A DNA stretch of 64,000 nt, taken from assembly GCA_022846095.1 (NCBI GenBank), contig AP025583.1, forward strand, positions 1,364,001 through 1,428,000, written 5' to 3'. A program made the position numbers and the translations under genes. Every line of letters starts with the position of its first letter. The stretch's first letter is position 1. Source of the stretch: Oscillospiraceae bacterium (GTDB taxonomy: Bacteria > Bacillota > Clostridia > Oscillospirales > Oscillospiraceae). Positions 41,928-50,946 of this stretch are shown here, piece by piece. The notes beneath the pieces are model-generated. The model saw only the letters and a list, made by a program, of their open reading frames with translations, was not told the DNA's origin and searched no databases.

Positions 41928-43439
41928 TTACTGGCCCTGCGACCAATCCCCCGCCTGCTCCTGCTGCTTATGCCGGTCGCGCTTTGCCGTCTCAGACAGC
42001 TCACGGGTGCGCATCCGCAGCAGGTCGCGCTGGCTTTGGGCCTGGCCGGTCCTCTGGCTGCTCAGGCGGAACAGGTTCAGCAGAAGGGACAGCACGGTGT
42101 CCTGGGCCATCTGCGCATTGTAGCCGGAATCCTCTTGCAGCTTCTCCGACACAACGCCCTGCACCACGCGGTATAGTTCCTTGTAGACCGACCGCTCGAA
42201 CTCCTTCCTGCCCAGCTCCTTCAGCTCCGGGCTCTCCGCAGAGGCTTTGACGTAGCCGTCCGCCAGGGCACGTACCCGCAGATCGCTGCACAGCTCACGG
42301 GTCAGGCCGAACAGCTTCGCTTTGAAGGGCTCGTCCGCAAGCAGCTCCCGCATGGGGGTGCGCTCTTTGGGCATCAGCCTCAGCAGCTCGGGATAGGCTG
42401 GCTGTCCCCCCAGGAGGGGGGGCACCAGATTCCGCACCATGGCCGCCAGATCCCCACGCTCCGAAGGGGCCGAAAGCTCCAGCTCCCGTTTGTACCCCTT
42501 GAGGGCATCCAGAAGCGTGTTCCCCATGCCCTTGTACAGCTCCTCCTGTGCCTTCTCCCTGTTGTACTGCTGCTTCTCAGCCCCGTTGCCGTAGAGCTGG
42601 CTGATCTCGTCGGTCAGCTTCAGATATTTTGCGGCGTCCCTTTGGAAGTCGGTAATCTTCATGATCTCATCGGTGAAGGCGTGCAGCTTCTCTCTATACC
42701 ATTGGGGCAGATAGGCGTACTTCAGGGAGCCGTTCTTGGGCAGGTCGGCGGCCAGCGCCACGAAGGACTTCTGGAGCGCGTCCAGCCTGGCAAAGGACAC
42801 GTTATTCAGATTCAGGGCCTCGGCCAGGTTGGCTTCCCTGCACAGCCCTTGAAGCTCCAGCCGCGTCTGGGATACGATGCCGCGCTTCTCCTGCTGGAGC
42901 TGCTGGATGTCCTCCCGGAAGATCTCATACCCAAACGCCGCCCGGACTCTCTCTGCGATAAGCTCGAAGCGCTCATTCGGCACAAATTCCTGACGCACCT
43001 TGCCGCTGTCATCCCAGTACATGATATGGACATGGGGGTGCCCCTTCACATAGTGCATGGACGCCGCCCAGCAAAAGTCCTTGCGCTCTATTCCCATCTG
43101 CTCGGCCAGCACACCGACTTTTTTATCGACAAGGGCCTGCCAGGCCCCCCGCTCATAAAGCCCGTGCTGCTTGGCCGCCTCACCGTCCACGGAGAGGATC
43201 GCCCTGTACAGCGTGTGGGTGCGCGATGCGGCCGTCACCACCTTCTTGGCCGTGGCGAGGCTGTTGATATTCTCGCTTGCGGCCATGCCGGGCAGGCGGC
43301 CCCAGAGGCCGAAGGCGCAGCCGGGGTTGTGGATCGCGCCCTTGCGGGTGGCGATGTAATTCAGGTGCTTGCGGTTGAGCGTGGGGGTGGATTTTATGTT
43401 CACTGATTTGTAACGCTGCTTGAAAACGACCCCTTTCAC
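41928..43439 (-). CDS. MobP-type relaxase (MobP3-like)
   Basis: A 503-residue conjugative relaxase. The metal-binding HPHVHIMYWD (His-x-His, about 125-134) is the HUH motif III; candidate catalytic Tyr residues are in the N-terminal 30 residues (YKSVNIKS, YIATRKG). The C-terminal part is helical and charged. MobP3-type relaxases are common in Clostridia elements. The enzyme nicks oriT and pilots the strand into the recipient. GTG start at 43,439 overlaps the previous stop by four bases. Confidence 0.85.
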   Translation of the reverse strand: MKGVVFKQRYKSVNIKSTPTLNRKHLNYIATRKGAIHNPGCAFGLWGRLPGMAASENINSLATAKKVVTAASRTHTLYRAILSVDGEAAKQHGLYERGAWQALVDKKVGVLAEQMGIERKDFCWAASMHYVKGHPHVHIMYWDDSGKVRQEFVPNERFELIAERVRAAFGYEIFREDIQQLQQEKRGIVSQTRLELQGLCREANLAEALNLNNVSFARLDALQKSFVALAADLPKNGSLKYAYLPQWYREKLHAFTDEIMKITDFQRDAAKYLKLTDEISQLYGNGAEKQQYNREKAQEELYKGMGNTLLDALKGYKRELELSAPSERGDLAAMVRNLVPPLLGGQPAYPELLRLMPKERTPMRELLADEPFKAKLFGLTRELCSDLRVRALADGYVKASAESPELKELGRKEFERSVYKELYRVVQGVVSEKLQEDSGYNAQMAQDTVLSLLLNLFRLSSQRTGQAQSQRDLLRMRTRELSETAKRDRHKQQEQAGDWSQGQ

Positions 43440-44353
43440 AGTTCCATCTCAACGGATTGATCCGCCAGCGCGCTGCCCTGTGCCTGCTGATAATACTCCG
43501 GGCCATTGGGATTCTCTTCCCCAAACTGGTCATAGATGAGATCATCCACGGCTTTACGCAGGGCCGGATCTCTGGAGACCAGCCGCGGGGATACGCCGTT
43601 TGGGCCGCGGGAGTCCATTTCCTGAGCATACTCCCTTAAAAATTTATCTGGATCCGTGAACACCTCTACTTCGGTGCTTGGGTAAATGAGGAGGCCCGCT
43701 ACCTTTCCCTGCTCCATATCATCCAGAAAATCCTTGACCGTATCCCAGCCGTCCAGGCCAAACGCCCTGCCGGTCTTTATATCCTCCCACATAAGGAAAC
43801 CATCACTGAGCCCCTGGTAGCTTACAGGGGTGAATCCGGCTGCCTCCATCCTGTCGGTAAGCTCCTTCGAGCTGTCCAGCTGAGGATGAGGGAATTCAGC
43901 GGCCTCCTGCGCAGGCGCGGCCTCCTGGATAGCCAGCTTGCCCTGGTTCAGCCTGGACAGAAAGTGATCTGCCTGAATATCACCGGCGTCTGTTTTAATC
44001 ATATCGACAAATCCCTCCATGTCGGTATAGAATGCTTCAATTTTGACGGCCCCCACGGCTTTCTGGTTAAAGGGCCCCGCCCAGTCAAGAGGATGCTCCA
44101 GCATCACGCTGAGGTCCAGGTCCCTGCCAATATACTTCTGCCCAACAGACACGCCTGCCTGTTCCATTTTTTGCTGGAGATTCAGTTCAGCTTTCGTGTG
44201 CTCATACGCCACGTTCATCTTGCTCAGATCCTCCTTCACTTTGGTGTAGTAGCCATCGACGGTTTTCAGGGCGCTCTGGTATTCCTCAATCAGGATGGGG
44301 TTGCGCAATAATTGGCCTATGCCGCGAAAAAGGCTTTTCATCCGCTCAAACAT
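43436..44353 (-). CDS. Relaxase-linked hypothetical protein
   Basis: A 305-residue acidic protein. The N terminus is a helical, coiled-coil-like segment (about 1-65); the rest is rich in acidic and aromatic residues (DSSKELTDRMEAAGFTPVSYQG ... WDTVKDFLDDMEQG). GGAGGTGTCTGATC precedes the ATG at 44,353. The GTGA overlap with the relaxase gene implies coupled translation and so possibly an accessory relaxosome or oriT-binding role. Family not recognised. Confidence 0.6.
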   Translation of the reverse strand: MFERMKSLFRGIGQLLRNPILIEEYQSALKTVDGYYTKVKEDLSKMNVAYEHTKAELNLQQKMEQAGVSVGQKYIGRDLDLSVMLEHPLDWAGPFNQKAVGAVKIEAFYTDMEGFVDMIKTDAGDIQADHFLSRLNQGKLAIQEAAPAQEAAEFPHPQLDSSKELTDRMEAAGFTPVSYQGLSDGFLMWEDIKTGRAFGLDGWDTVKDFLDDMEQGKVAGLLIYPSTEVEVFTDPDKFLREYAQEMDSRGPNGVSPRLVSRDPALRKAVDDLIYDQFGEENPNGPEYYQQAQGSALADQSVEMEL

Positions 44354-44372
44354 GATCAGACACCTCCATATA

Positions 44373-44402
44373 GAAGGGGCGCGGTTTGCACCGCGCCCCT
44401 TG
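44373..44402 (-). terminator. Terminator after the giant surface-protein gene
   Basis: AAGGGGCGCGGT and ACCGCGCCCCTT form a perfect 12-base stem around TTGC, starting four bases past the stop codon; on the minus strand it is followed by CTATAT rather than a long T tract. An oriT-type inverted repeat just upstream of the relaxase operon is an alternative reading. Confidence 0.6.
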
Positions 44403-44405
44403 GGG

Positions 44406-47400
44406 TTACTGGGTCAGGAACCTGTAAATCATGGCGGCGGCCTCGGCTCTGGAAGCGCTGCCCCGGGGCAGAAGCAGCCCCTTGTCGTTCCCCTCCAGGA
44501 TACCGGCCTCCACGGCCCACCGCATGGCCTCTGCGGCCCAGGGGGATACCATGCCCCCGTCAGCATACCGGGACAGTTCCGCCGTGCCTGCCGCCGCTGC
44601 GTCGGCGTAGCGGTACAGCATGACGGCAAGCTGTTCGCGGGTCAGCTCGTCGCCGGGGCCAAAGCGGCCGTCCCCATACCCCAGCCCCACGCCGTGCTCC
44701 GCGGCCCACGCCACGGGAGCGGCGTACCAGGCCGTGGCTTCCACGTCCTCGAACTTGACGCCGGTGCCCAGGGGGGCCGAGCCGTCGATACGGGAGAGGA
44801 GCGTCACCATCTGCGCCCTGGTCATAATGGTATCCGGCTCGAATCTGCCGGGCTCGGTGCCCACCATGTACGACCGATTGAGCACATAGTCCACGTAGAG
44901 GTGATACCAGCGGTCAGTGGACAGATCCTCATATGCGGTGAGGGGGCAGAGGAATTCCGCGACCAGGGCATGATCCCTGTGGACTTCTTCAAAGACAAAT
45001 TCCTGGGTGCTCTCCACTTCCTTGCCGTCAACCAGGACGCGGCCCACCTGATGCTCGGCGTCGGGGAGGATCTTCACAACGGCCCGGACGCCGCTGTAAA
45101 CGACGGCCTTCTCGGGCGAGACTGTTCCGCCCGGGCCAGCCTCCGCCGTAATCAAGTACCTGCCGGGGGAGGAGACGGCATAGGCCAGCGCATAGGTAGA
45201 GAACGCGCGGGCGTACAGGATGACCATGGGGCCCTCCACCTTGATGTACTCGCCGTTGGCATTGGGCACGCCGGTGATAATGTCTACGGCCCCATTATGC
45301 ATGCGCAGTACCTGGTACTCACTTTTCCCGGCCTGCTCCTGTTCCAGCGGGATGAACAATTCAATGAGCTGGGGCAGCTCGGTCAGCGCGGTTGTCACAG
45401 ACTGGGCCTCCAGCGGCGCGACGGTCTTTTGCGTTCCGATTTCCAGGTAGAGGAGTACGGGGCCGGGGGCCTTGGCAGCCAGCGTCTTGGCATCCTCCGC
45501 TGTGCCGTCCTTCGGCTCCACCGTCATCTTCAACTCCACCGTGCCGCCTCCGGCCACCACGGCGGCGTCCTCCTCCAGATACACCCCCGGCTCGTTAAAC
45601 AGGGCGTCCAGCCCGCCGACAACAATCTCCGGGGCCCCGTCCTTCACCTCCACTACGCTGTTGGTTTTGCCCTGGGGAAGCGTGAGCGTTCGGGTTAACT
45701 TCTTCTCCTGGATCTCAAATTTCTGTGTGACAACGACGCCGCCCTTCTCCGCGACCAGATTGTAAATGCCGTACTTGACCTGGAGGATTGAGAAGCGCCC
45801 CTCCGCGTCGGTGGTCACGGTTTTGTAGTCAACGTTACCCGCGCGGATGGTGACGGTGGCCCCTTCCACAGGTGCTCCGTCAGGATAGACGATTGTCCCA
45901 TCCACCACACCGAAGTCATCCTCCACCCATTGGGCGTACAGGGTGCGGTCCCCCGTGGTTTTGACCACGGAATCCGCGGCCACGTGGACGCCGCCGTCCT
46001 GCGCGGTGTACCAGCCCACGAACTTATAATCGGGCCTGGCGGGCTCCGGCAGCGGCCCGAAGGGCCTGCCATAGGTCACGCTGAGCGGGGTGCCGCCGCC
46101 CTCCCCGCCATTGGCGTCAAAGCTGACAAGGTATCTGTCCCGCTCATAGTAAAGCTGGAGCACCAGGCTGGCGTCCGGGCCTACCCGGCCAGAGGCCACC
46201 CGGTCGGCGGCACCGAGATTTTCATGGAAGCCGGTGTAGCTCCTGAGGATCGCGGTCACGGTGGCGTCGGTGGTGCCCACCAGCTCCTCCACCTCCTGGA
46301 GGGTGTAGCCGTCCCCCTCCACGTCCTGGAGGTAGTGCTCCACCTTGTAGGGCGTATCATCCCTGGGGATCCAGCGGGCGTAGAGGGTAACATCCTGCGT
46401 CACAGGGGTGGAGAAGTCATAGGCGGCGGACAGGGCTTCATCGGAGTGCCAGCCGCCGAAGTCGTAGCCGGTCTTGCCGGGGGCAATCGGCTCCACCGCC
46501 TCGCCTAAATAGTAAATGCCGTTTTGGGAAGGGACGGCGCTGCCGCCGTTGCTCTCGAAGGTGATTGTAAAAAGGTCGCGGTCGTAGTACAAGCGGAGCA
46601 CCAGGCTTCCGTCCGGGGCCACCTGGCCGGTGGCCGCCCGGTCGGCGTGGGTGAGGTTTTCGTGGAAGCCTCCGTAGGTTTTGGGCACGGCCACCACGGC
46701 GGCGTCGGTGGTGCCCTCCAGCGCATCCGCCTCATGCAGGGTGTACCCACTCCCGTCCAGATTCTGCTGGTAGTGCTCCACCCGATAGGCGGTATCCGCC
46801 CTGGCCACCCAGCGGGCGTAGAGGGTAATATCCTGCGTAATCAGGGACGCGAAGTCGTAGGCGTCGGACAGGGTTTCATCGGCGTACCAGCCGCCGAAGT
46901 CGTAGCCGGTCTTGCCGGGGGCCGTGGGTTCCGCCGCGCTGGCCCCATACCTGATCCCCTCCTGGTTGGACACCGCGCTGCCGCCGTTGCTCTCGAAGGT
47001 GACGGTGTGGAGGTCGCGGTCGTAGTACAGGCGGAGTACCAGGCTCCCGTCCGGGGCCACCTGGCCGGTGGCCGCCCGGTCAGCGTGGGTGAGGTTTTCA
47101 TGGAAGCCTCCGTAGGTCTTGGGCACGGCCGCCACGGTGGCGTCGGTTGTGCCCTCCAGCTCCTCCACCTCCTGGCGGGTATACCCCTCCCCGGCAGCGT
47201 CCTGAAGGTAGTGCTCCACCTTGTAGGCGGTATCCGTCCTGGGTACCCAGCGGGCGTAGAGGGAGATGTCCTCCACTACAGGGGTGGAGAAGTCATAGGC
47301 GGCGGACAAGGCCTCGTCCGAGAACCAGCCGCCGAAGTCATAGCCGGTCTTGCCGGGGTTCGGGGGCTCCGCCGCACAGGCCCCATACCTGATCCCTTCC

Positions 47401-50069
47401 TGGGTGGCCACGGCGCTGCCGCCGTTGCTCTCGAAGGTGACGGTATGGAGGTCGCGGTCGTAGTACAGGCTGAGCACCAGGGTCCCGTCCGGGGCCACCT
47501 GGCCGGTGGCCACCCGGTCGGCGTGGCCGGTATTTTCATGGAAGCCCGTGAAGCTCTTCGGCCCGGCCACCACGGTGGCGTCGGTGGTGCCTACCAGCTC
47601 CTCCACCTCTTGACGGGTATACCCGTCCCCCTCCAGATCCTGAAGGAAATGCTGTACCCTGTAGGCGGTATCCGCCCGGGGCGGCCAGCGGGCGTAGAGG
47701 GTAATGTCCCGCAGCACAGCGCCGGTAAAGTCGTAGGCGTTGGAAAGTGCCTCGTCTGCGTACCAGCCGCCGAAGTCATAGCCGGTCTTGCCGGGGGCCG
47801 CGGGTTCCACCGCACTGGCCCCATACCTGATCCCCTCCTGGGTGGCAACGGCGCTGCCGCCGTTGCTCTCGAAGGTGACGGCGTGGAGGTCGCGGTCGTA
47901 GTACAGGCGGAGCACCAGGCTCCCGTCCGGGGCGATCTTGCCGGAGGGCACCCGGTCTGCGTGGCCGGTGTTTTCGTGCAACCCGGTATAGGTATTGGGC
48001 TGGGCGGTCACGTCAGCGTCGGTGATGCCCGCCAGCGCCGCCGCCTCGTGGAAAGGATATTCGTCCCCGCTCACGGCCTGCCAGTAGTGCTCCACCGTAT
48101 AGCCTGTGTCAGACCGCGGGTTCCACTTTGCATAGAGGGTAATACCCCCTGTGACCGGCGTGGAAAAATCATAGGTTGAGGTGAGCCCCGTGTCGGTAAA
48201 CCAACCCCCAAAGGTATACCCCGTCCTGGTGGGGGCGATGGGCTCAACGACGGAGCCGCCGTATCGGATACCATTCTGCGAGGGGACGGCGTTCCCGCCG
48301 TTGCTGCTGAAGGTGATGGTGTAGGTGCTCCTGTCATAGTACAGGCGGAGCACCAGGCCGCCATTAGCGGCAATTGTCCCGCTCACAATTTGACTGGGGT
48401 GGCTTGCGTTGCGCACGAGGCCCGTGTAGCTCCTGGCGGCGGCGGTAGCGGTCGTGCCGGTGGTGCCGGTGAGCTGCTGCGTCTCGTGCAGCGTGTAGCC
48501 GCTCCCGGACACATCCTGCCAGTAATGCTCTACCTTATAGCTTGTGTCCGTCCTCGGCGTCCATTTGGCATAAAGTGTAATGTTACCTGAAACCGCCGTC
48601 GAAAAATTATAGGCCGTTGTCAGGCTGGAATTGGTGTACCAGCCGCCGAAGGTATAGCCGGTCTTACCCGGCGCGCCGGGCGTAGAGACGGTTCCGCCAT
48701 ACCTGATTCCAGACTGTGCGGCGATGGCGCTGCCGCCATTGCTGTTGAAGGACGCGGTGTAGGTATTGCGATCATAGTAGAGCTTCAGGACAAGGCTTCC
48801 ACTCGCGGGAATCGTCCCTGACGCAACCTGGCTGGCGTGGGAAGCGTTCAACTTGAATCCCGTGTAGCTCTGCGCGCTGGCGGTAACCTTTGCCCCCGTG
48901 GTACCTTTGAGATTTTGTGTCCCGGCAAGGGTGTACCCACTCCCGGTCAAATTCTGCTGGTAATGCTGCACGGTATAGGGCATATCGGTGCGCGGGTTCC
49001 ATTTGGCATACAGCGTAAAAGATTTTGTCACCGCGGAGCTGAAATTGTACTGTGTTTTAAGCGCTGCGTCGGTGAACCAGCCGCCAAACGTATAGCCGGT
49101 TTTGGTGGGGGCGGCAGGGGCGGAAAGCGCTGCTCCGTCCGACACGTTTACTGTCCCAACCGCGCTGCCGCCGTTGCTGTTGAAGGAAACCGGCCACATC
49201 GCATGGAGGCCTGTGAGCGTGTAACTATAAGTGTTTCTCTTTAACTCAAATGAGGAATTATTATCGCTGTCATAAAGCAGCGCGTTGTTTTGGGTTATTG
49301 TATAAGACTCATTTGTTTGCCAAAAAGGTAGTGTCGCAAGGAAATGCACATATCCCGCGGGGACGGTAATACTGTAGGTTGACCCTTGGCAATCAAACAC
49401 CAGTTGCCTGTCAACGCTTGATGCGCTCTGCATGTGTCCGCCCAAAGATATAGAGGCTCCAAAAGTTGTGAGCCCTTCCCAGTCAATGCAATAGTAGTCT
49501 GTGCTGTAAACTTCGACGCCGGCGCCGAGTGACAGGTTGGCATACGCACCGCCAAGGCCAACCTTCCCTGCGCCGCCAATTACGCGGTATGACCCTGCCC
49601 CGCCGATACTTACCCTCGCCCAGGAACTTCCGATCCCTGCGGCGTTCGGTCCACCGATGGCGGTCAGCTTCCCATCGCCATATATTTTGGTGCCGTCATC
49701 CCCCGCATAAATGCCCTGCTGGTTGTTGCCGGTGGCCTGGAGAAAGTTTTCACCCTTCACCATGATTTCGCACCCGCCCCAGTTGCCGGAGACGATGGGG
49801 GAGCTGTAAGATTTAATATTTACATTCTCAATAATAACCGTTGGGTAAAACCTGTGATCGGTGTCTCCCCCAGTAATCTCTATCGTATTTGAGGTCTGCT
49901 GACCATTCCCTTGAATTAAGTACGTGCCCTCGGCGTCGATGGTCACGCTCCCCTCGTTGATATTGAACACAGCCGTGTAATCCGACGCTGCCCGTGCCGG
50001 TATCAAACCCAGCAGCATTGCACAGGCAAGCACGATTGCGCCCAGCCTAATCCGCAACGTTTTCGTCAC
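44406..50069 (-). CDS. Giant SLH-anchored surface protein with InlB-type repeats
   Basis: A 1,887-residue exported protein. A GTG start at 50,069 is six bases from AGGAG; the signal peptide is RLGAIVLACAMLLGLIPARAA. Domains in order: an N-terminal beta-helix-like region of about 250 residues (GNNQQGIYAGDDGTKIYG...); eight InlB B-repeat/Listeria-Bacteroides units (F.SNGGSAV ... GKTGYDFGGW ... LYARW) alternating with seven MucBP-like units (Y.VEHY.QD ... LVLRLYYDR); a carboxypeptidase-regulatory-like beta domain (VVDGTIVYPDGAPVEGATVTI); further beta domains; and three C-terminal SLH domains (about 1,715-1,887), which bind pyruvylated wall polymer. Probably an adhesin. It belongs to the element and follows an AbrB-like gene with which it overlaps. 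Confidence 0.9.
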   Translation of the reverse strand: MTKTLRIRLGAIVLACAMLLGLIPARAASDYTAVFNINEGSVTIDAEGTYLIQGNGQQTSNTIEITGGDTDHRFYPTVIIENVNIKSYSSPIVSGNWGGCEIMVKGENFLQATGNNQQGIYAGDDGTKIYGDGKLTAIGGPNAAGIGSSWARVSIGGAGSYRVIGGAGKVGLGGAYANLSLGAGVEVYSTDYYCIDWEGLTTFGASISLGGHMQSASSVDRQLVFDCQGSTYSITVPAGYVHFLATLPFWQTNESYTITQNNALLYDSDNNSSFELKRNTYSYTLTGLHAMWPVSFNSNGGSAVGTVNVSDGAALSAPAAPTKTGYTFGGWFTDAALKTQYNFSSAVTKSFTLYAKWNPRTDMPYTVQHYQQNLTGSGYTLAGTQNLKGTTGAKVTASAQSYTGFKLNASHASQVASGTIPASGSLVLKLYYDRNTYTASFNSNGGSAIAAQSGIRYGGTVSTPGAPGKTGYTFGGWYTNSSLTTAYNFSTAVSGNITLYAKWTPRTDTSYKVEHYWQDVSGSGYTLHETQQLTGTTGTTATAAARSYTGLVRNASHPSQIVSGTIAANGGLVLRLYYDRSTYTITFSSNGGNAVPSQNGIRYGGSVVEPIAPTRTGYTFGGWFTDTGLTSTYDFSTPVTGGITLYAKWNPRSDTGYTVEHYWQAVSGDEYPFHEAAALAGITDADVTAQPNTYTGLHENTGHADRVPSGKIAPDGSLVLRLYYDRDLHAVTFESNGGSAVATQEGIRYGASAVEPAAPGKTGYDFGGWYADEALSNAYDFTGAVLRDITLYARWPPRADTAYRVQHFLQDLEGDGYTRQEVEELVGTTDATVVAGPKSFTGFHENTGHADRVATGQVAPDGTLVLSLYYDRDLHTVTFESNGGSAVATQEGIRYGACAAEPPNPGKTGYDFGGWFSDEALSAAYDFSTPVVEDISLYARWVPRTDTAYKVEHYLQDAAGEGYTRQEVEELEGTTDATVAAVPKTYGGFHENLTHADRAATGQVAPDGSLVLRLYYDRDLHTVTFESNGGSAVSNQEGIRYGASAAEPTAPGKTGYDFGGWYADETLSDAYDFASLITQDITLYARWVARADTAYRVEHYQQNLDGSGYTLHEADALEGTTDAAVVAVPKTYGGFHENLTHADRAATGQVAPDGSLVLRLYYDRDLFTITFESNGGSAVPSQNGIYYLGEAVEPIAPGKTGYDFGGWHSDEALSAAYDFSTPVTQDVTLYARWIPRDDTPYKVEHYLQDVEGDGYTLQEVEELVGTTDATVTAILRSYTGFHENLGAADRVASGRVGPDASLVLQLYYERDRYLVSFDANGGEGGGTPLSVTYGRPFGPLPEPARPDYKFVGWYTAQDGGVHVAADSVVKTTGDRTLYAQWVEDDFGVVDGTIVYPDGAPVEGATVTIRAGNVDYKTVTTDAEGRFSILQVKYGIYNLVAEKGGVVVTQKFEIQEKKLTRTLTLPQGKTNSVVEVKDGAPEIVVGGLDALFNEPGVYLEEDAAVVAGGGTVELKMTVEPKDGTAEDAKTLAAKAPGPVLLYLEIGTQKTVAPLEAQSVTTALTELPQLIELFIPLEQEQAGKSEYQVLRMHNGAVDIITGVPNANGEYIKVEGPMVILYARAFSTYALAYAVSSPGRYLITAEAGPGGTVSPEKAVVYSGVRAVVKILPDAEHQVGRVLVDGKEVESTQEFVFEEVHRDHALVAEFLCPLTAYEDLSTDRWYHLYVDYVLNRSYMVGTEPGRFEPDTIMTRAQMVTLLSRIDGSAPLGTGVKFEDVEATAWYAAPVAWAAEHGVGLGYGDGRFGPGDELTREQLAVMLYRYADAAAAGTAELSRYADGGMVSPWAAEAMRWAVEAGILEGNDKGLLLPRGSASRAEAAAMIYRFLTQ
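45925..49195. repeat. Tandem repeats encoding InlB/MucBP units (about 438 bp period)
   Basis: Seven to eight tandem coding repeats of about 146 codons. The stretch CCGCCGTTGCTCTCGAAGG recurs at about 438-base steps near 46.54, 46.98, 47.42 and 47.86 kb. The central copies are very similar at DNA level, and those nearer 49 kb are more diverged and less GC-rich. This pattern points to recent amplification in the middle of the array and to copy-number variability by recombination. Confidence 0.85.
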
Positions 50070-50481
50070 CAGCATCTCCTTTCTCAGAAATAGCCATTTT
50101 GCTAATACAGCCCGCACATACCAGCTTATCGTGGTTAAGCCTGCGCAGGTTTTCGCGCCCGCCGCAGATGATACAGCAATCCCCCTTGTCGGGGGCCAGC
50201 AAGAGCGTCCCGTCCGTACTGGGCTCCACGATAACGTTCCGCTCCAGGTTAGAAGCGTCCAGGATATTCTGGGGGATGCGAATGCGGTTGTACTGGTCGA
50301 AACAGGCCTTCACCGCATACCGCCCGCCCAGGCTCAGGCCCTCTTCCGAGAAGGGCGTAATGCTCACCCCCTCCGGGGTGGCAGTCAGCAGCACTTCATT
50401 TTCAAGTGCCGGGCCCCGGATGGACCGGGAGATATTAACTGCCCCTATCCCGGTAATGGTTCTCCGAATCAATATTTGCAC
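50047..50481 (-). CDS. AbrB/SpoVT-like DNA-binding protein with zinc ribbon
   Basis: A 144-residue protein. The AbrB/SpoVT swapped-hairpin motif is visible at about 55-95 (AVKACFDQYNRIRIPQNILDASNLERNVIVEPS), and a zinc ribbon CIICGG ... CAGCIS follows at about 102-126. AbrB-like transition-state regulators bind AT-rich promoter DNA. The gene overlaps the giant surface-protein gene by 23 bases, so the two are co-expressed and it may control the surface operon. Confidence 0.7.
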   Translation of the reverse strand: MQILIRRTITGIGAVNISRSIRGPALENEVLLTATPEGVSITPFSEEGLSLGGRYAVKACFDQYNRIRIPQNILDASNLERNVIVEPSTDGTLLLAPDKGDCCIICGGRENLRRLNHDKLVCAGCISKMAISEKGDAGDENVAD

Positions 50482-50727
50482 CTACCTTTCTTCGTCTTTG
50501 ACTTTCAGGATGCCGGAAGCGATAAAGGCATCAATGTCTTTTTCTTTGCCGAGCTTCAGATACTCTATGCCCAGCTTCCGCGCACGGGCGGCCGCCTCTT
50601 CGAGCTGCTGGCGGCTGCCGTCAGGCAGCAGCATGGTGCCCAAGTAGACCATAAGGAAGAAGTCCGCGCCGGAGAGCTGCGTCGCTTTGGCGGAGATAGC
50701 GGCCAGCCGCTCCACGTAGGGCTTCAT
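50482..50727 (-). CDS. Hypothetical helical protein, possibly 5'-truncated by the IS
   Basis: An 81-residue helical protein (for example GSRQQLEEAAARARKLGIEYLKLG). The ATG at 50,727 has GGAGG only two bases upstream, a poor spacing. The frame stays open upstream (reading ...SFIRAAVQEV) until a stop formed exactly at the left border of the IS3-family element. The original gene may therefore have been longer. It is the first gene of the AbrB/surface-protein operon. Confidence 0.5.
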   Translation of the reverse strand: MKPYVERLAAISAKATQLSGADFFLMVYLGTMLLPDGSRQQLEEAAARARKLGIEYLKLGKEKDIDAFIASGILKVKDEER

Positions 50728-50814
50728 GACCTCCTGGACTGCGGCCCGGATGAATGAGGGTCGGAGTATTGAACAGTTTTTTTAGACTGTCTAATACTCC
50801 GGCCTTTGTCTTAT

Positions 50815-50853
50815 GCCAGAAAGCCTGATAGAATCAGGCTTTCTGGCATTTTG
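50815..50853 (+). terminator. Hairpin inside the IS left end
   Basis: A perfect 15-base stem GCCAGAAAGCCTGAT / ATCAGGCTTTCTGGC with a three-base loop, followed by ATTTTG on the plus strand. It would stop host transcription from entering the IS, a common feature of insertion sequences. Confidence 0.8.
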
Positions 50854-50946
50854 TATTCCTGTTAATTTATCACCGCATGTTTATGAAAGGCCTGAAATTA
50901 ACGGCCGGAAAAGGGCAATTCACTGGTTTTGAACCCCGTGTCTATC

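Noticed and set aside
44373-44402. oriT of the relaxase operon
   Set aside because: The inverted repeat near the relaxase operon fits a terminator of the gene just upstream; no nick-site consensus could be recognised, so oriT is left unassigned.
46524-48179. 551-codon plus-strand frame with internal repeats
   Set aside because: Antisense of the repeat array of the giant surface protein; the repeats are inherited from the sense gene.
45925-49195. CRISPR-like regular repeats
   Set aside because: Period of about 438 bases in a continuous coding frame; protein repeats, not direct repeats with spacers.
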